Source: an uncultured SAR116 cluster alpha proteobacterium (GTDB taxonomy: Bacteria > Pseudomonadota > Alphaproteobacteria > Puniceispirillales > Marisalimonadaceae). Taken from it: DNA of 48,657 bases. A program made the position numbers and the translations under genes. The notes under the pieces are model-generated. The model did no database searches, had not been told where the DNA came from, and worked only from the letters and a program-made list of their open reading frames with translations. Location: contig CACAAB010000008.1 in the NCBI GenBank assembly GCA_902530325.1, positions 1 through 48,657 of the forward strand, in the 5' to 3' direction. Shown here one piece after another: positions 15,725 to 23,413 of the stretch; the stretch's first letter is position 1; every line of letters starts with the position of its first letter.

Positions 15725-16786
15725 ATGTTCAGAAAACTATTTATTGCATTTACAATGGTATTTGTAATTAGTTTTACATTTTTAACAAATTCAAATTCAT
15801 CAATAGCTCAAGTTAAAGGTGAGGTGCCAGGTAATGCACTAGGCCTGAAGTCTGATGCCGATTTATGGAGATATATTAGAACTGGCAATGCTGGTTCAAC
15901 TCAAATGAAAGATCAATTGTCTGCTGTAATGATACAATCTGAAGGTGACAATTGGAGGGCTATTAGAAATGGACCCGTTACTTTATATGGTGGTATAGGT
16001 TTGCTAGCAATTATTGGCGTGCTTTTTGCCTTTTACATGTATAGAGGTAAAATAAAAGTAGATTCTGGATTGTCAGGTGACACTATTTTAAGGTTTGCTG
16101 CAATTGATAGATTTGCTCATTGGTTAATGGCTGGATCATTTGTTTTGTTAGCTTTAACTGGGCTTAATCTTATGTATGGTAAATACATTTTACTACCAAT
16201 TTTTGGACCGGAAATATTTACTGCAATAACTATTGGAGGTAAGTATATTCACAACTACTTGGCATTTGCCTTTATGTTAGGTCTTGTTTTAGCTTTTGTT
16301 TTATGGGTAAGACATAACATTCCTAACAAAGTTGATTGGGAATGGATAAAAATGGGTGGTGGTATTTTTAAAGCTGGATTACATCCACCTGCCAAGAAGT
16401 TCAATGCTGGTCAAAAAATGATCTTTTGGATCACAATGATTGGCGGTCTGTCAGTAAGCATGTCAGGTATAGCATTAATGTTTCCATTCCAAACAACTAT
16501 GTTTGCTGATACTTTTGCTATACTTAATGTTTTAGGGTTAGGTTTACCTACAGACTTGACACTTCTTCAAGAACAGCAATTCAACCAGGTATGGCATGGA
16601 ATAGTTTCTTTAGGTCTTATGATAATGATTATTGCACATATTTATATAGGATCTGTTGGAATGGAAGGTGCCCTTGATGCTATGAATAGTGGGGAAGTTG
16701 ACAAAAACTGGGCAAAAGAGCATCACGGTCTGTGGGTAAAGGAAATGGAAGAAGATAAAAAATCTAAGCCAGAACCCGCAGAGTAA
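15725..16786 (+). CDS. fdhC: Formate dehydrogenase cytochrome b subunit gamma
   Basis: A 353-residue membrane subunit (FdoI/FdnI-like) that anchors FdhAB and reduces quinone through two b hemes. A signal peptide (about 1-29, ending SIAQ) leads into a periplasmic segment of some 50 residues with two DLWRYIRTG/NWRAIRNG-like repeats, then membrane helices near 84-104, 130-155, 170-195, 230-255 and 290-315. Histidines in DRFAHWLM, KYIHNYLAF, QVWHGIV and IIAHIYIG are candidate heme ligands. AGGAGAG precedes the ATG. The charged C-terminal tail is cytoplasmic. Name fdhC follows gene order; other systems use fdoI. Confidence 0.92.
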   Translation: MFRKLFIAFTMVFVISFTFLTNSNSSIAQVKGEVPGNALGLKSDADLWRYIRTGNAGSTQMKDQLSAVMIQSEGDNWRAIRNGPVTLYGGIGLLAIIGVLFAFYMYRGKIKVDSGLSGDTILRFAAIDRFAHWLMAGSFVLLALTGLNLMYGKYILLPIFGPEIFTAITIGGKYIHNYLAFAFMLGLVLAFVLWVRHNIPNKVDWEWIKMGGGIFKAGLHPPAKKFNAGQKMIFWITMIGGLSVSMSGIALMFPFQTTMFADTFAILNVLGLGLPTDLTLLQEQQFNQVWHGIVSLGLMIMIIAHIYIGSVGMEGALDAMNSGEVDKNWAKEHHGLWVKEMEEDKKSKPEPAE

Positions 16787-16800
16787 AAATATTATAGAAA

Positions 16801-18150
16801 ATGCTACCTAAAAAAATTTTCTTAAAAGATATCATAATTATTAAATTGATTATGGTATCTTTTTTATTATTGATTAAAACTTCACATAGTACTGAGCAAT
16901 ATACTGCCCACGGTGGTCCTGTTAAGGGTTTAGCTGTATCTGCAAGTAATAATTTAATGGCAAGTGCTAGCTTTGATTATTCGGTTGTAATTTGGGACCT
17001 AAATCCAATTAAAGAAAAATTAACTTTGATTGGTCATGATGCAGCTGTTAACACTGTAAAATTTTCGCCACATAATGACTTTTTAGCGTCAGGAGGGGAT
17101 GACAACAATATTTTATTGTGGGCATTAAAGGATATTAATAATTTAAATGAAGAAATACAGCCAATTAAATTAGGTAATCATAGAGGTAAAATTGCAGATT
17201 TAGAATTTTCAAATAATGGTAGATATTTAATATCGGCAAGTTGGGATGGAACAGTAGGAGTATGGGATTTAAAAAAAAGAAAATTAATTAACTCTTTAGT
17301 AGGTCACAAAGGACCAGTATATGCTGTTAAATACTCTAAAGATAACAAACATATTTACAGTTCAGGATATGATGGTGATATAAAGCTTTGGAAAGCTAAT
17401 AGTGGAGAGTATGTAAGGCCAATCGTTAAAAATGGTTGGGGAATTTCAAAGTTTGAAGTAGATGAAAAACTTAATTTTATTGCTTTTGGTTCTACAGATG
17501 GACAAATAACAATAAATAAATTTGATAAGGACGAAACAATTCTAAATATAAAAGAAGATAGAGTACCAATTTTATCAATGTACTACTTAGAAAATGAAAA
17601 TATGATTAGTTTTGGAAATGCAAAAGGAAGAATGATCATATTAGACACGAAAAATTGGTCATTAGTTAGAGATTTCAATGCTGTTAATGGACCAATATGG
17701 GACAATATCCTTTTTCCTAATGATTCTTCATTAATTGTAGCTGGTTTAGATGATTTCTTAACAAGGTGGCAAATATTTGACTTTCCTCCAAAATTTTTAG
17801 AGAGACCTGGGCCAGCTAGAAGATTTAACCCTGTAAAAGAGGTCAGTAACGGTGAAAAACAATTTGCCAGGAAATGCAGTGTTTGTCATACTCTTGTAAA
17901 AAATGGGAAAAAAAGAGCAGGTCCAACACTTTATAAAATTTTTGGACGTAAGGCTGGAACATTAGAAGGATATAAATATTCAAAAGCTCTCATTGAATCT
18001 GATATAACATGGAACGAAGAAAGTATTAATAGACTATTTGATGAGGGACCTGATAAAGTGACACCAGGTACTAAGATGCCAATACAAAGAATGAAAAAAA
18101 TACAAGACAGACAAGATCTTGTAATGTTTTTAAAAAAAGCTACTAACTAA
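16801..18150 (+). CDS. Exported WD40-repeat / cytochrome c fusion protein
   Basis: A 449-residue protein: an N-terminal signal peptide (to about residue 30), seven or so WD40-like repeats forming a beta-propeller from about 34 to 325 (motifs VVIWDL, ILLWAL, VGVWDL, IKLWKA), and a C-terminal class I cytochrome c with heme motif CSVCH (C359, C362, H363) and a likely methionine ligand M426 in GTKMP. It should act in the periplasm. It sits 14 bases after the cytochrome b subunit and may accept electrons from formate dehydrogenase, by inference. ATG 16852 is an alternative start; a hairpin lies over codons 8-21. No clear ribosome site is seen for 16801. Confidence 0.85.
   Translation: MLPKKIFLKDIIIIKLIMVSFLLLIKTSHSTEQYTAHGGPVKGLAVSASNNLMASASFDYSVVIWDLNPIKEKLTLIGHDAAVNTVKFSPHNDFLASGGDDNNILLWALKDINNLNEEIQPIKLGNHRGKIADLEFSNNGRYLISASWDGTVGVWDLKKRKLINSLVGHKGPVYAVKYSKDNKHIYSSGYDGDIKLWKANSGEYVRPIVKNGWGISKFEVDEKLNFIAFGSTDGQITINKFDKDETILNIKEDRVPILSMYYLENENMISFGNAKGRMIILDTKNWSLVRDFNAVNGPIWDNILFPNDSSLIVAGLDDFLTRWQIFDFPPKFLERPGPARRFNPVKEVSNGEKQFARKCSVCHTLVKNGKKRAGPTLYKIFGRKAGTLEGYKYSKALIESDITWNEESINRLFDEGPDKVTPGTKMPIQRMKKIQDRQDLVMFLKKATN
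16824..16865 (+). terminator. Terminator-like hairpin inside the start of the WD40-cytochrome gene
   Basis: Arms of 15 bases at 16824-16838 and 16849-16863 pair completely (one G-U), with a 10-base loop, and the second arm runs into T6 at 16860-16865. It begins 38 bases after the fdhC stop, where an operon terminator would be expected, but it overlaps codons 8-21 of the next gene and covers the alternative start at 16852. It probably limits read-through or translation of the downstream genes. Confidence 0.65.
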
Positions 18151-18165
18151 ACAAAGGAGTTTAAA

Positions 18166-18288
18166 ATGAAAATGTTTTTTACAAGTAGTGTGTTTGCGAT
18201 AATAGTTGGAGTAGGTGTATACGTGATTTTAACAAGTACGGGTATGGATACTGCAAGTGTTATGTCAAGTTCAAATGTAAGATTATAG
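18166..18288 (+). CDS. 40-residue membrane protein (SSNVRL tail)
   Basis: A small open frame with a good AAAGGAG eight bases before the ATG. It encodes one hydrophobic helix (about 4-23) followed by a short tail that ends SSSNVRL. Small proteins with a similar single helix and an S-S-x-V-R-L end are, as I recall, conserved near respiratory genes in Alphaproteobacteria, which argues for a real gene. It lies between the WD40-cytochrome and the protease genes on the same strand. Function is unknown; a membrane partner of the cytochrome or dehydrogenase is possible. Confidence 0.65.
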   Translation: MKMFFTSSVFAIIVGVGVYVILTSTGMDTASVMSSSNVRL

Positions 18289-18305
18289 ACTTAATAAATC
18301 CTTAG

Positions 18306-19016
18306 ATGGTTAATAAAACTATTAAATCAGTTTTATATATAACTATATTTTTTATAAATTTTAGTACCCTTGCTCACGATTATTCTGAAGTATGGGAAAA
18401 AGGTCACAAATCAACTGTAGTTGTTTTGCCAACTTGGCCAGGATACAATAAACCCGGTTTTGGAGCTCCAGCAGGTACTGCGCCGGCTGGTACAGGATTT
18501 TATTTGTCATTGGACAAAAAGGAAAAAATGACAAACTATATACTTACAGCTGCACATGTAATTAAAAATGCAAAGATAGTAGAAATTAAAAATTATAATA
18601 ATAAATCAGAGAAAGTTGATGTAATTTTGACTGACTTTAGAACTGATATAGCTATTTTAAAATCAAAAAACAAAGGCCAAAGTGTCCTAGTTACAAAGAA
18701 AAAAATAAAATATGGTAATGAAGTTTGTCTAATAGGTAATAGTTTTGGATTAGGTCAAAGCTTATCATGTGGAATAGTATCTGGACTTAATAGAACAAGA
18801 TTAGGGTTCAACCCAATTGAGGATTTCATTCAAACAGATGCAGCAGTAAACCCTGGTGCTTCAGGTGCACCTTTATTAAATAAAGAGGGCCAACTGATAG
18901 GTATGGTAGATGCAATATACACCAAGGAAGCAGACATTGATGCTGGAGTTAATTTTGCAATTGACATTAAATTAATAGAAAAGTTTTTGAATAAATATGC
19001 CAGTCAGATAAAATAG
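18306..19016 (+). CDS. Exported trypsin-like serine protease (S1C type)
   Basis: A 236-residue chymotrypsin-fold protease with an N-terminal signal peptide (hydrophobic to about residue 23, LAHD). The catalytic triad is H84 (LTAAHVI), D114 (TDIAIL) and S186 (NPGASGAPL); the usual GNSGGP is GASGAP here. There is no PDZ domain, so it is shorter than DegP or DegS. It belongs to the run of exported proteins after formate dehydrogenase and may process or check periplasmic subunits. The start ATG has only a weak ribosome site, and moeA begins six bases after its stop. Confidence 0.8.
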   Translation: MVNKTIKSVLYITIFFINFSTLAHDYSEVWEKGHKSTVVVLPTWPGYNKPGFGAPAGTAPAGTGFYLSLDKKEKMTNYILTAAHVIKNAKIVEIKNYNNKSEKVDVILTDFRTDIAILKSKNKGQSVLVTKKKIKYGNEVCLIGNSFGLGQSLSCGIVSGLNRTRLGFNPIEDFIQTDAAVNPGASGAPLLNKEGQLIGMVDAIYTKEADIDAGVNFAIDIKLIEKFLNKYASQIK

Positions 19017-19022
19017 AATTCT

Positions 19023-20252
19023 ATGTCAATAACACCTACCAAATTAGAAATTGCAAGAGATCTTTTAAAAGAATCAATTGTTGAAAAAGATAAAAAGACA
19101 CAATCACTTATCCATAAAGCTCAAGAACGTATAAATTATAAAACAATTAAAAGTAGGTTAAACTTACCTACAACTGCAAACTCAGCAGTTGATGGTTATG
19201 GAATTTTACATCAAACATTTTTAAGTAATCCAGAAACAGAATTTGAAATTGCTGGCATTGCGAAAGCAGGACACCCTTACAAAAAGAAAATTTTACCCCA
19301 TCAGGCTATAGAAATTTATACAGGTGCTATAATGCCAGAAGGTGTAGATACAATCGTAATGCACGAAAAATGTAAGAGATCAAATAATAGAGTGATAATT
19401 AATGAAAAAGTAAAACAAAATCAAAATATGAGACCAATAGGCGAAAATTTAAAAAGGGGAGAGGTAGTTGTTAAAAAAGGAAAATTACTTAATGCAGCTG
19501 ATATTGGGCAACTTGCTGCATCTGGAAATAATGAAATTGAAATATACGAAAAATTAAATGTCTCAGTTATTTCAACAGGAGATGAATTAATTTCAAGTAA
19601 AGCTGGCAAAAGATTAAGAGGCCAAATATATGATTCTAATAAACCAATGTTACTTTCTTTATTAGATCATAAATTTTTAAATATACATGATTTTGGAATA
19701 GTGAAAGATAATAGAAATGAGTTAGCAAGAAAATTTGCTGATGCCTTATCAAAGAATGACGTAGTAATTTCATCTGGAGGCGCGTCAGATGGAATAGAAG
19801 ATCATACGCAAAATGCAATTAGAGACGTTGGTGCAGAATGTTTAATTTGGCAATTAGCTATGAAGCCTGGAAAACCTATGGCAATTGGACGAAAGAAAAA
19901 CAAATTTATTTTTTGTCTGCCAGGAAATCCAGTAGCTGCTTTTGTTTGTTCAAAGTTATTAATAAAACCACTCTTAATTAAACTAGCTGGTGGTGTTGAT
20001 TTAGAACCATTAGTTGTAAAAATTCCCTCAGGTTTTGAGCATAAGAAAAGAAAAGGTAGAGCAGAGTATTTGAGAGCTAAAATTATAAGTAAAAATAATG
20101 GAGATTTTTTGAAAATCCATGGAAGAAAAGGAGCAGGCGTAATTTCTTCATTAACTGGTGCAGATGGTATAGTAGAAATACCTATGGATTATGAAACTGT
20201 AAAAGTAGGAGAGCTTCTTAAATTTTACCCATTCGAACATAGATGTTTGTGA
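19023..20252 (+). CDS. moeA: Molybdopterin molybdenumtransferase MoeA
   Basis: A 409-residue cytoplasmic enzyme that inserts molybdate or tungstate into adenylylated molybdopterin. Landmarks: TTANSAVDGYG (50-60, with D57 equivalent to an essential aspartate), TGAIMPEGVDTIV (100-112), STGDELI (184-190), SGGASDG (251-257), KPGKPMAIG (281-289) and CLPGNPVA (298-305). Length is standard. No MogA domain is fused. It is the last gene of the plus-strand run that begins with formate dehydrogenase, linking cofactor supply with the enzyme. Confidence 0.93.
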   Translation: MSITPTKLEIARDLLKESIVEKDKKTQSLIHKAQERINYKTIKSRLNLPTTANSAVDGYGILHQTFLSNPETEFEIAGIAKAGHPYKKKILPHQAIEIYTGAIMPEGVDTIVMHEKCKRSNNRVIINEKVKQNQNMRPIGENLKRGEVVVKKGKLLNAADIGQLAASGNNEIEIYEKLNVSVISTGDELISSKAGKRLRGQIYDSNKPMLLSLLDHKFLNIHDFGIVKDNRNELARKFADALSKNDVVISSGGASDGIEDHTQNAIRDVGAECLIWQLAMKPGKPMAIGRKKNKFIFCLPGNPVAAFVCSKLLIKPLLIKLAGGVDLEPLVVKIPSGFEHKKRKGRAEYLRAKIISKNNGDFLKIHGRKGAGVISSLTGADGIVEIPMDYETVKVGELLKFYPFEHRCL

Positions 20253-20258
20253 TTTAAC

Positions 20259-20912
20259 CTAGTTAGGTATAAGGTTTTTATCCCATTTAATAATTACATT
20301 AAAAGAAATTGATATTCTTGGAAAATCAGACATATTTGGATGTACAAGATGATGCAAGAAAGCAGGCCATAAAAGTAAATCTCCTGACTTGGGTAAAACT
20401 CTATGTTCAGGGTCTACTTGTTTATCACCTCTTATTGAATTCATATTTGCCTGAGGACGTGGATCAAAAAAACTAATTGAAGCTGGATTAAGATCAGATC
20501 TAAATATTTCAGCATCTGATTGGTCAGGAACATTTATATAATAGGTTCCTGACAACCAAGAATGTGGATGGTTATGAAGATTATGATAATCTCCTTTCAT
20601 ATTAACATTACCCCAGCCTTGGATAGACCAGTTTAATTCATAATTTACTCCTGATTGTTGCGCATAATCATATACAGCCCTATCAATACATTGTTTTAAC
20701 CAAAACATAGCAGGATGATCCATTTCTAAAATATTTTGAGATATATAATTTTCTGTCATATTCTCCTGTGCAGCATTGTTTGACAGGACTATATCAGCAA
20801 TTACAGAATTTGCGTTTTCATGTCCTGGCAATGACATTTCCATAAACTGAGTTGGCCAAAGATTTAAAAATTTTGATTTTGTAGTATTGTTATTATTTTC
20901 AGTTATAGACAT
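20259..20912 (-). CDS. 2OG-Fe(II) oxygenase of the TIGR02466 type
   Basis: A 217-residue protein recalling the putative 2-oxoglutarate/Fe(II) oxygenases of the TIGR02466 group. Seen: FLNLWPTQFMEMSLPG at the N-terminus, the DYHNLHNHPHSWLSGTYYINVP iron-site region near 110-130, SGDLLLWPAFLHHLVHPN near 185-200 with the distal histidine, and a following PRISISFNV with the arginine for 2-oxoglutarate. The substrate is unknown. It lies after mobAB on the same strand, 18 bases apart, and may be transcribed with the cofactor genes without being part of the pathway. Confidence 0.75.
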   Translation of the reverse strand: MSITENNNNTTKSKFLNLWPTQFMEMSLPGHENANSVIADIVLSNNAAQENMTENYISQNILEMDHPAMFWLKQCIDRAVYDYAQQSGVNYELNWSIQGWGNVNMKGDYHNLHNHPHSWLSGTYYINVPDQSDAEIFRSDLNPASISFFDPRPQANMNSIRGDKQVDPEHRVLPKSGDLLLWPAFLHHLVHPNMSDFPRISISFNVIIKWDKNLIPN

Positions 20913-20930
20913 TTTTTGCTCCGTCTGTAT

Positions 20931-22064
20931 TTAAGCAATTTCAAACTTTTTAATTAATAAGTCAGTTATACTACTTATGTTGTTTAAATCTAAAGAGGGA
21001 ATATCTGTATTTAACTTCTCATCTGAAGCTATTGCAAAAATATTAGTATCATCTTTATGTAAAAATGTTTTCCCAATTTCACGTCTAAACACTTCTAGTT
21101 TTGGAATTTTTTCATTTTTATAACCTTCGACTATAATTACATCACATTTATTTAAAGGGCTTTTGGCAAATATTTCTAACATTTCAAATAAACTTTTTTC
21201 TTCTTCATTGTCATTTTCTTGAATAAGAGCAAACCTTTCCTTAGATGAAATAATCATTGGTCGGGCTCCAGCTTTCCTAAGGTTGTAAGAATCTTTACCT
21301 GGTTTATCGATATCAAATTTATGATGAGCGTGTTTAAGCGTTCCTACATTAATTCCAATCTTTGTGAAATTTTTTATTAAGTTAGCACATAATGTTGTTT
21401 TCCCAGAGCCAGACCAACCGGCAAGACCAAAAATGGGTGGAAGTTTTCCAAGTATTTGCATTGCAATAATTAAATCTTTAGGCGAATTTAAATTTGTGAA
21501 AGGATCAGATCTTGATTTGTCAATTTCATCAAAATTTACATGAGCGGTTTTAAGTTGAGAAGTAAAAATATCAATTTTTCTAATTCCTTCTTCAATTGCT
21601 TTTTTTAATATTAAATTATTGTCAGTTTTCCATAATGCTATCACAGGATGATTAAATCCTCTTGATTTTGCTACAACTAGATCTACTTCCGGATTCTCAT
21701 TTTTTACTTTCAATAGAGACTCAATTAAATTTTGAGGCAGAAAAGGTGTATCACATGGTAAAGTAAGAACCCACTTTTGCTTAATTTTTTTTGCCCAATT
21801 CAATGAAGCCAGAATGCCAACTAATGGACCTAGATGTCCTTTAAGTGGATCTTCAAGAATTTCGTAACCAAAATTTTTATATTTTTCAAAGTTAGTATTA
21901 ATATTTAATGCAATGGGAGCAGCTTTTCCCGAAACTTTCTCTAGAACATAAGAGATGAGTGGTCTGTCAAGTAGATTAATTAGACCTTTTTCTTTTCCAC
22001 CCATTCTTCTTCCTTTTCCTCCTGCAAGGATAACACATGGGATTATCTCATTAATATTTTTCAA
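20931..22064 (-). CDS. mobAB: Bifunctional MobA-MobB cofactor guanylyltransferase / GTP-binding protein
   Basis: A 377-residue fusion. Residues 8-200 are MobA, which attaches GMP to the molybdopterin cofactor (nucleotide loop LAGGKGRRMGGKEKGLI at 13-29, metal-site PCDTPFL at 103-109). Residues 210-377 are MobB, a GTP-binding partner with Walker A GWSGSGKTT at 216-224 and VEGYKNEKIPKLE near 323. The product, a bis-guanine dinucleotide cofactor, is what FdhA needs. It starts 11 bases after the fdhD stop on the same strand. Confidence 0.93.
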   Translation of the reverse strand: MKNINEIIPCVILAGGKGRRMGGKEKGLINLLDRPLISYVLEKVSGKAAPIALNINTNFEKYKNFGYEILEDPLKGHLGPLVGILASLNWAKKIKQKWVLTLPCDTPFLPQNLIESLLKVKNENPEVDLVVAKSRGFNHPVIALWKTDNNLILKKAIEEGIRKIDIFTSQLKTAHVNFDEIDKSRSDPFTNLNSPKDLIIAMQILGKLPPIFGLAGWSGSGKTTLCANLIKNFTKIGINVGTLKHAHHKFDIDKPGKDSYNLRKAGARPMIISSKERFALIQENDNEEEKSLFEMLEIFAKSPLNKCDVIIVEGYKNEKIPKLEVFRREIGKTFLHKDDTNIFAIASDEKLNTDIPSLDLNNISSITDLLIKKFEIA

Positions 22065-22075
22065 ATTTCATAGCC

Positions 22076-22960
22076 TCAACTAATTATAGATCTTTGTGCT
22101 GACACCACATCTTCATTTTTTACTGATTTTACATCACTATCGAAAACTACTCTTTCAATACCATTAGCAATAATCATTTTTTTTCCCTTTGCTCTTCCTA
22201 TTAATGTTAGACCGGCTTGTTTCGCAAGTGTAACACCTGACTCTGTGAAGCCTGACCTAGAAATTAAAATTGGAATACCCATTTGAACCGTTTTAATTAC
22301 CATTTCTGAGGTGAGTCTACCAGTAGTATAAAAAATTTTGTCACTAGTATTTTCATTATTTAAAAAAACCCACCCTGCAATTTTATCAACAGCATTATGT
22401 CTACCAACATCTTCAACATAAATTAGGGGGATGTCATTTCTACATAAAACACATCCATGTAACGCACCAGCTTTGAGATAAAGACTTGGTCTAGTATTAA
22501 CTTTTTTGGAAATCGAATAAATCCAAGAAGTTTTAATTTTAGTTGTTTTATCAAGATTTATAGATGTAAAATCATCCATTATATCTCCATACACTGTTCC
22601 AACAGCACAACCACTTGTCCTTATTTTTTTTTCCATTTTTTCTTCATAATTTGTTTTTCTTTTTGTCCTTACTATTACAACTTGTAAGTCATCATCGTAT
22701 GTAACTTCAGAAATCACATCATTTTTTTTGAGCATGTTTTGGTTTAATAAATATCCGACTGCAAGTAGATCGGGCATGTCACCAAGTGTCATTGCAGTGA
22801 CTATTTCCTGTTTGTTTAAATAAATTGTTAAAGGTATTTCTCTAATTACAGGAAGTTTTATACTTTCTCCAGCTTCGTTAATTCCTTCAATCTCTTTTGT
22901 TAAATTATCATTCTCTAAATCCGGTGATATTAGAAATTCTTCATCATTTTTCATTTTCAA
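22076..22960 (-). CDS. fdhD: Formate dehydrogenase accessory sulfurtransferase FdhD
   Basis: A 294-residue protein that moves sulfur from a cysteine desulfurase onto the molybdenum or tungsten cofactor before insertion into FdhA. Family motifs are clear: GYLLNQNML near 69, RTSGCAVGT at 114-122, YVEDVGRHNAVDKIAGW, FYTTGRLTSEMV and ISRSGFTESGV. The active-loop cysteine C118 is present, but the second cysteine of the E. coli CxxC is not. It lies between the ModE-like gene and mobAB, with nine- and eleven-base gaps. Confidence 0.93.
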   Translation of the reverse strand: MKMKNDEEFLISPDLENDNLTKEIEGINEAGESIKLPVIREIPLTIYLNKQEIVTAMTLGDMPDLLAVGYLLNQNMLKKNDVISEVTYDDDLQVVIVRTKRKTNYEEKMEKKIRTSGCAVGTVYGDIMDDFTSINLDKTTKIKTSWIYSISKKVNTRPSLYLKAGALHGCVLCRNDIPLIYVEDVGRHNAVDKIAGWVFLNNENTSDKIFYTTGRLTSEMVIKTVQMGIPILISRSGFTESGVTLAKQAGLTLIGRAKGKKMIIANGIERVVFDSDVKSVKNEDVVSAQRSIIS

Positions 22961-22969
22961 ACCTAAATT

Positions 22970-23356
22970 TTAACCTTGTTTAGAAGCTGCCCATTGAATA
23001 AATTCCTGTGCCTCTTCTGATAAATGTTTATTCAAACTTAAATATTTTGCTAATAATTCTTTGCCAAAAGGTGTTAAGGTTGTGCCTTTATTTCCTTTTT
23101 GCTTTTCTAAAATAGGAGTAGGAAATGCCTCTTCAATTGTGTTGAGCAAAAGTTTTGCACGCTTAGTACTCATGCCCATAAAGTTTGCTGCAGCCCTTAC
23201 AGAACCTTTTTGATGCACTAAATTGAAAAGTTCCATTTTACCAGCCCCAATCATATGGCCCTGAATATATACTTTTATTCGAATGCCATTATCATTCTCT
23301 TTTACCAAATTAGGAGGTAGAGAAGAACGTTTTATGTTTGTTGATCTACTTTTCAT
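22970..23356 (-). CDS. ModE-type winged-helix DNA-binding protein without the oxyanion domain
   Basis: A 128-residue protein with the N-terminal winged helix of ModE: MELFNLVHQKGSVRAAANFMGMSTKRAKLLLNTIE (about 44-78), then GNKGTTLTPFGKELL. The C-terminal TOBE domains that bind molybdate or tungstate in E. coli ModE are missing, so it must sense the metal in another way or act constitutively. It leads the fdhD-mobAB genes and is divergent from an HTH-binding-protein regulator; a palindrome lies just ahead of its start. Likely a regulator of the cofactor, transport or formate dehydrogenase genes. Confidence 0.85.
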   Translation of the reverse strand: MKSRSTNIKRSSLPPNLVKENDNGIRIKVYIQGHMIGAGKMELFNLVHQKGSVRAAANFMGMSTKRAKLLLNTIEEAFPTPILEKQKGNKGTTLTPFGKELLAKYLSLNKHLSEEAQEFIQWAASKQG

Positions 23357-23362
23357 TAACCG

Positions 23363-23377
23363 ATTATAGAATATAAT
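23363..23377. promoter_or_regulatory. Palindrome in the divergent regulator promoter region
   Basis: ATTATA-GAA-TATAAT is a perfect 6-bp inverted repeat with a 3-base centre, seven bases from the ModE-like start codon and within the 57-base gap shared with the divergent regulator. Its half-sites recall the TATAAC-type half-sites of E. coli ModE operators. It could also simply be a -10 box, since it contains TATAAT. Confidence 0.4.
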
Positions 23378-23413
23378 GCTAAAATAAACTAAATATTTTT
23401 ATGGTATAAAAAT

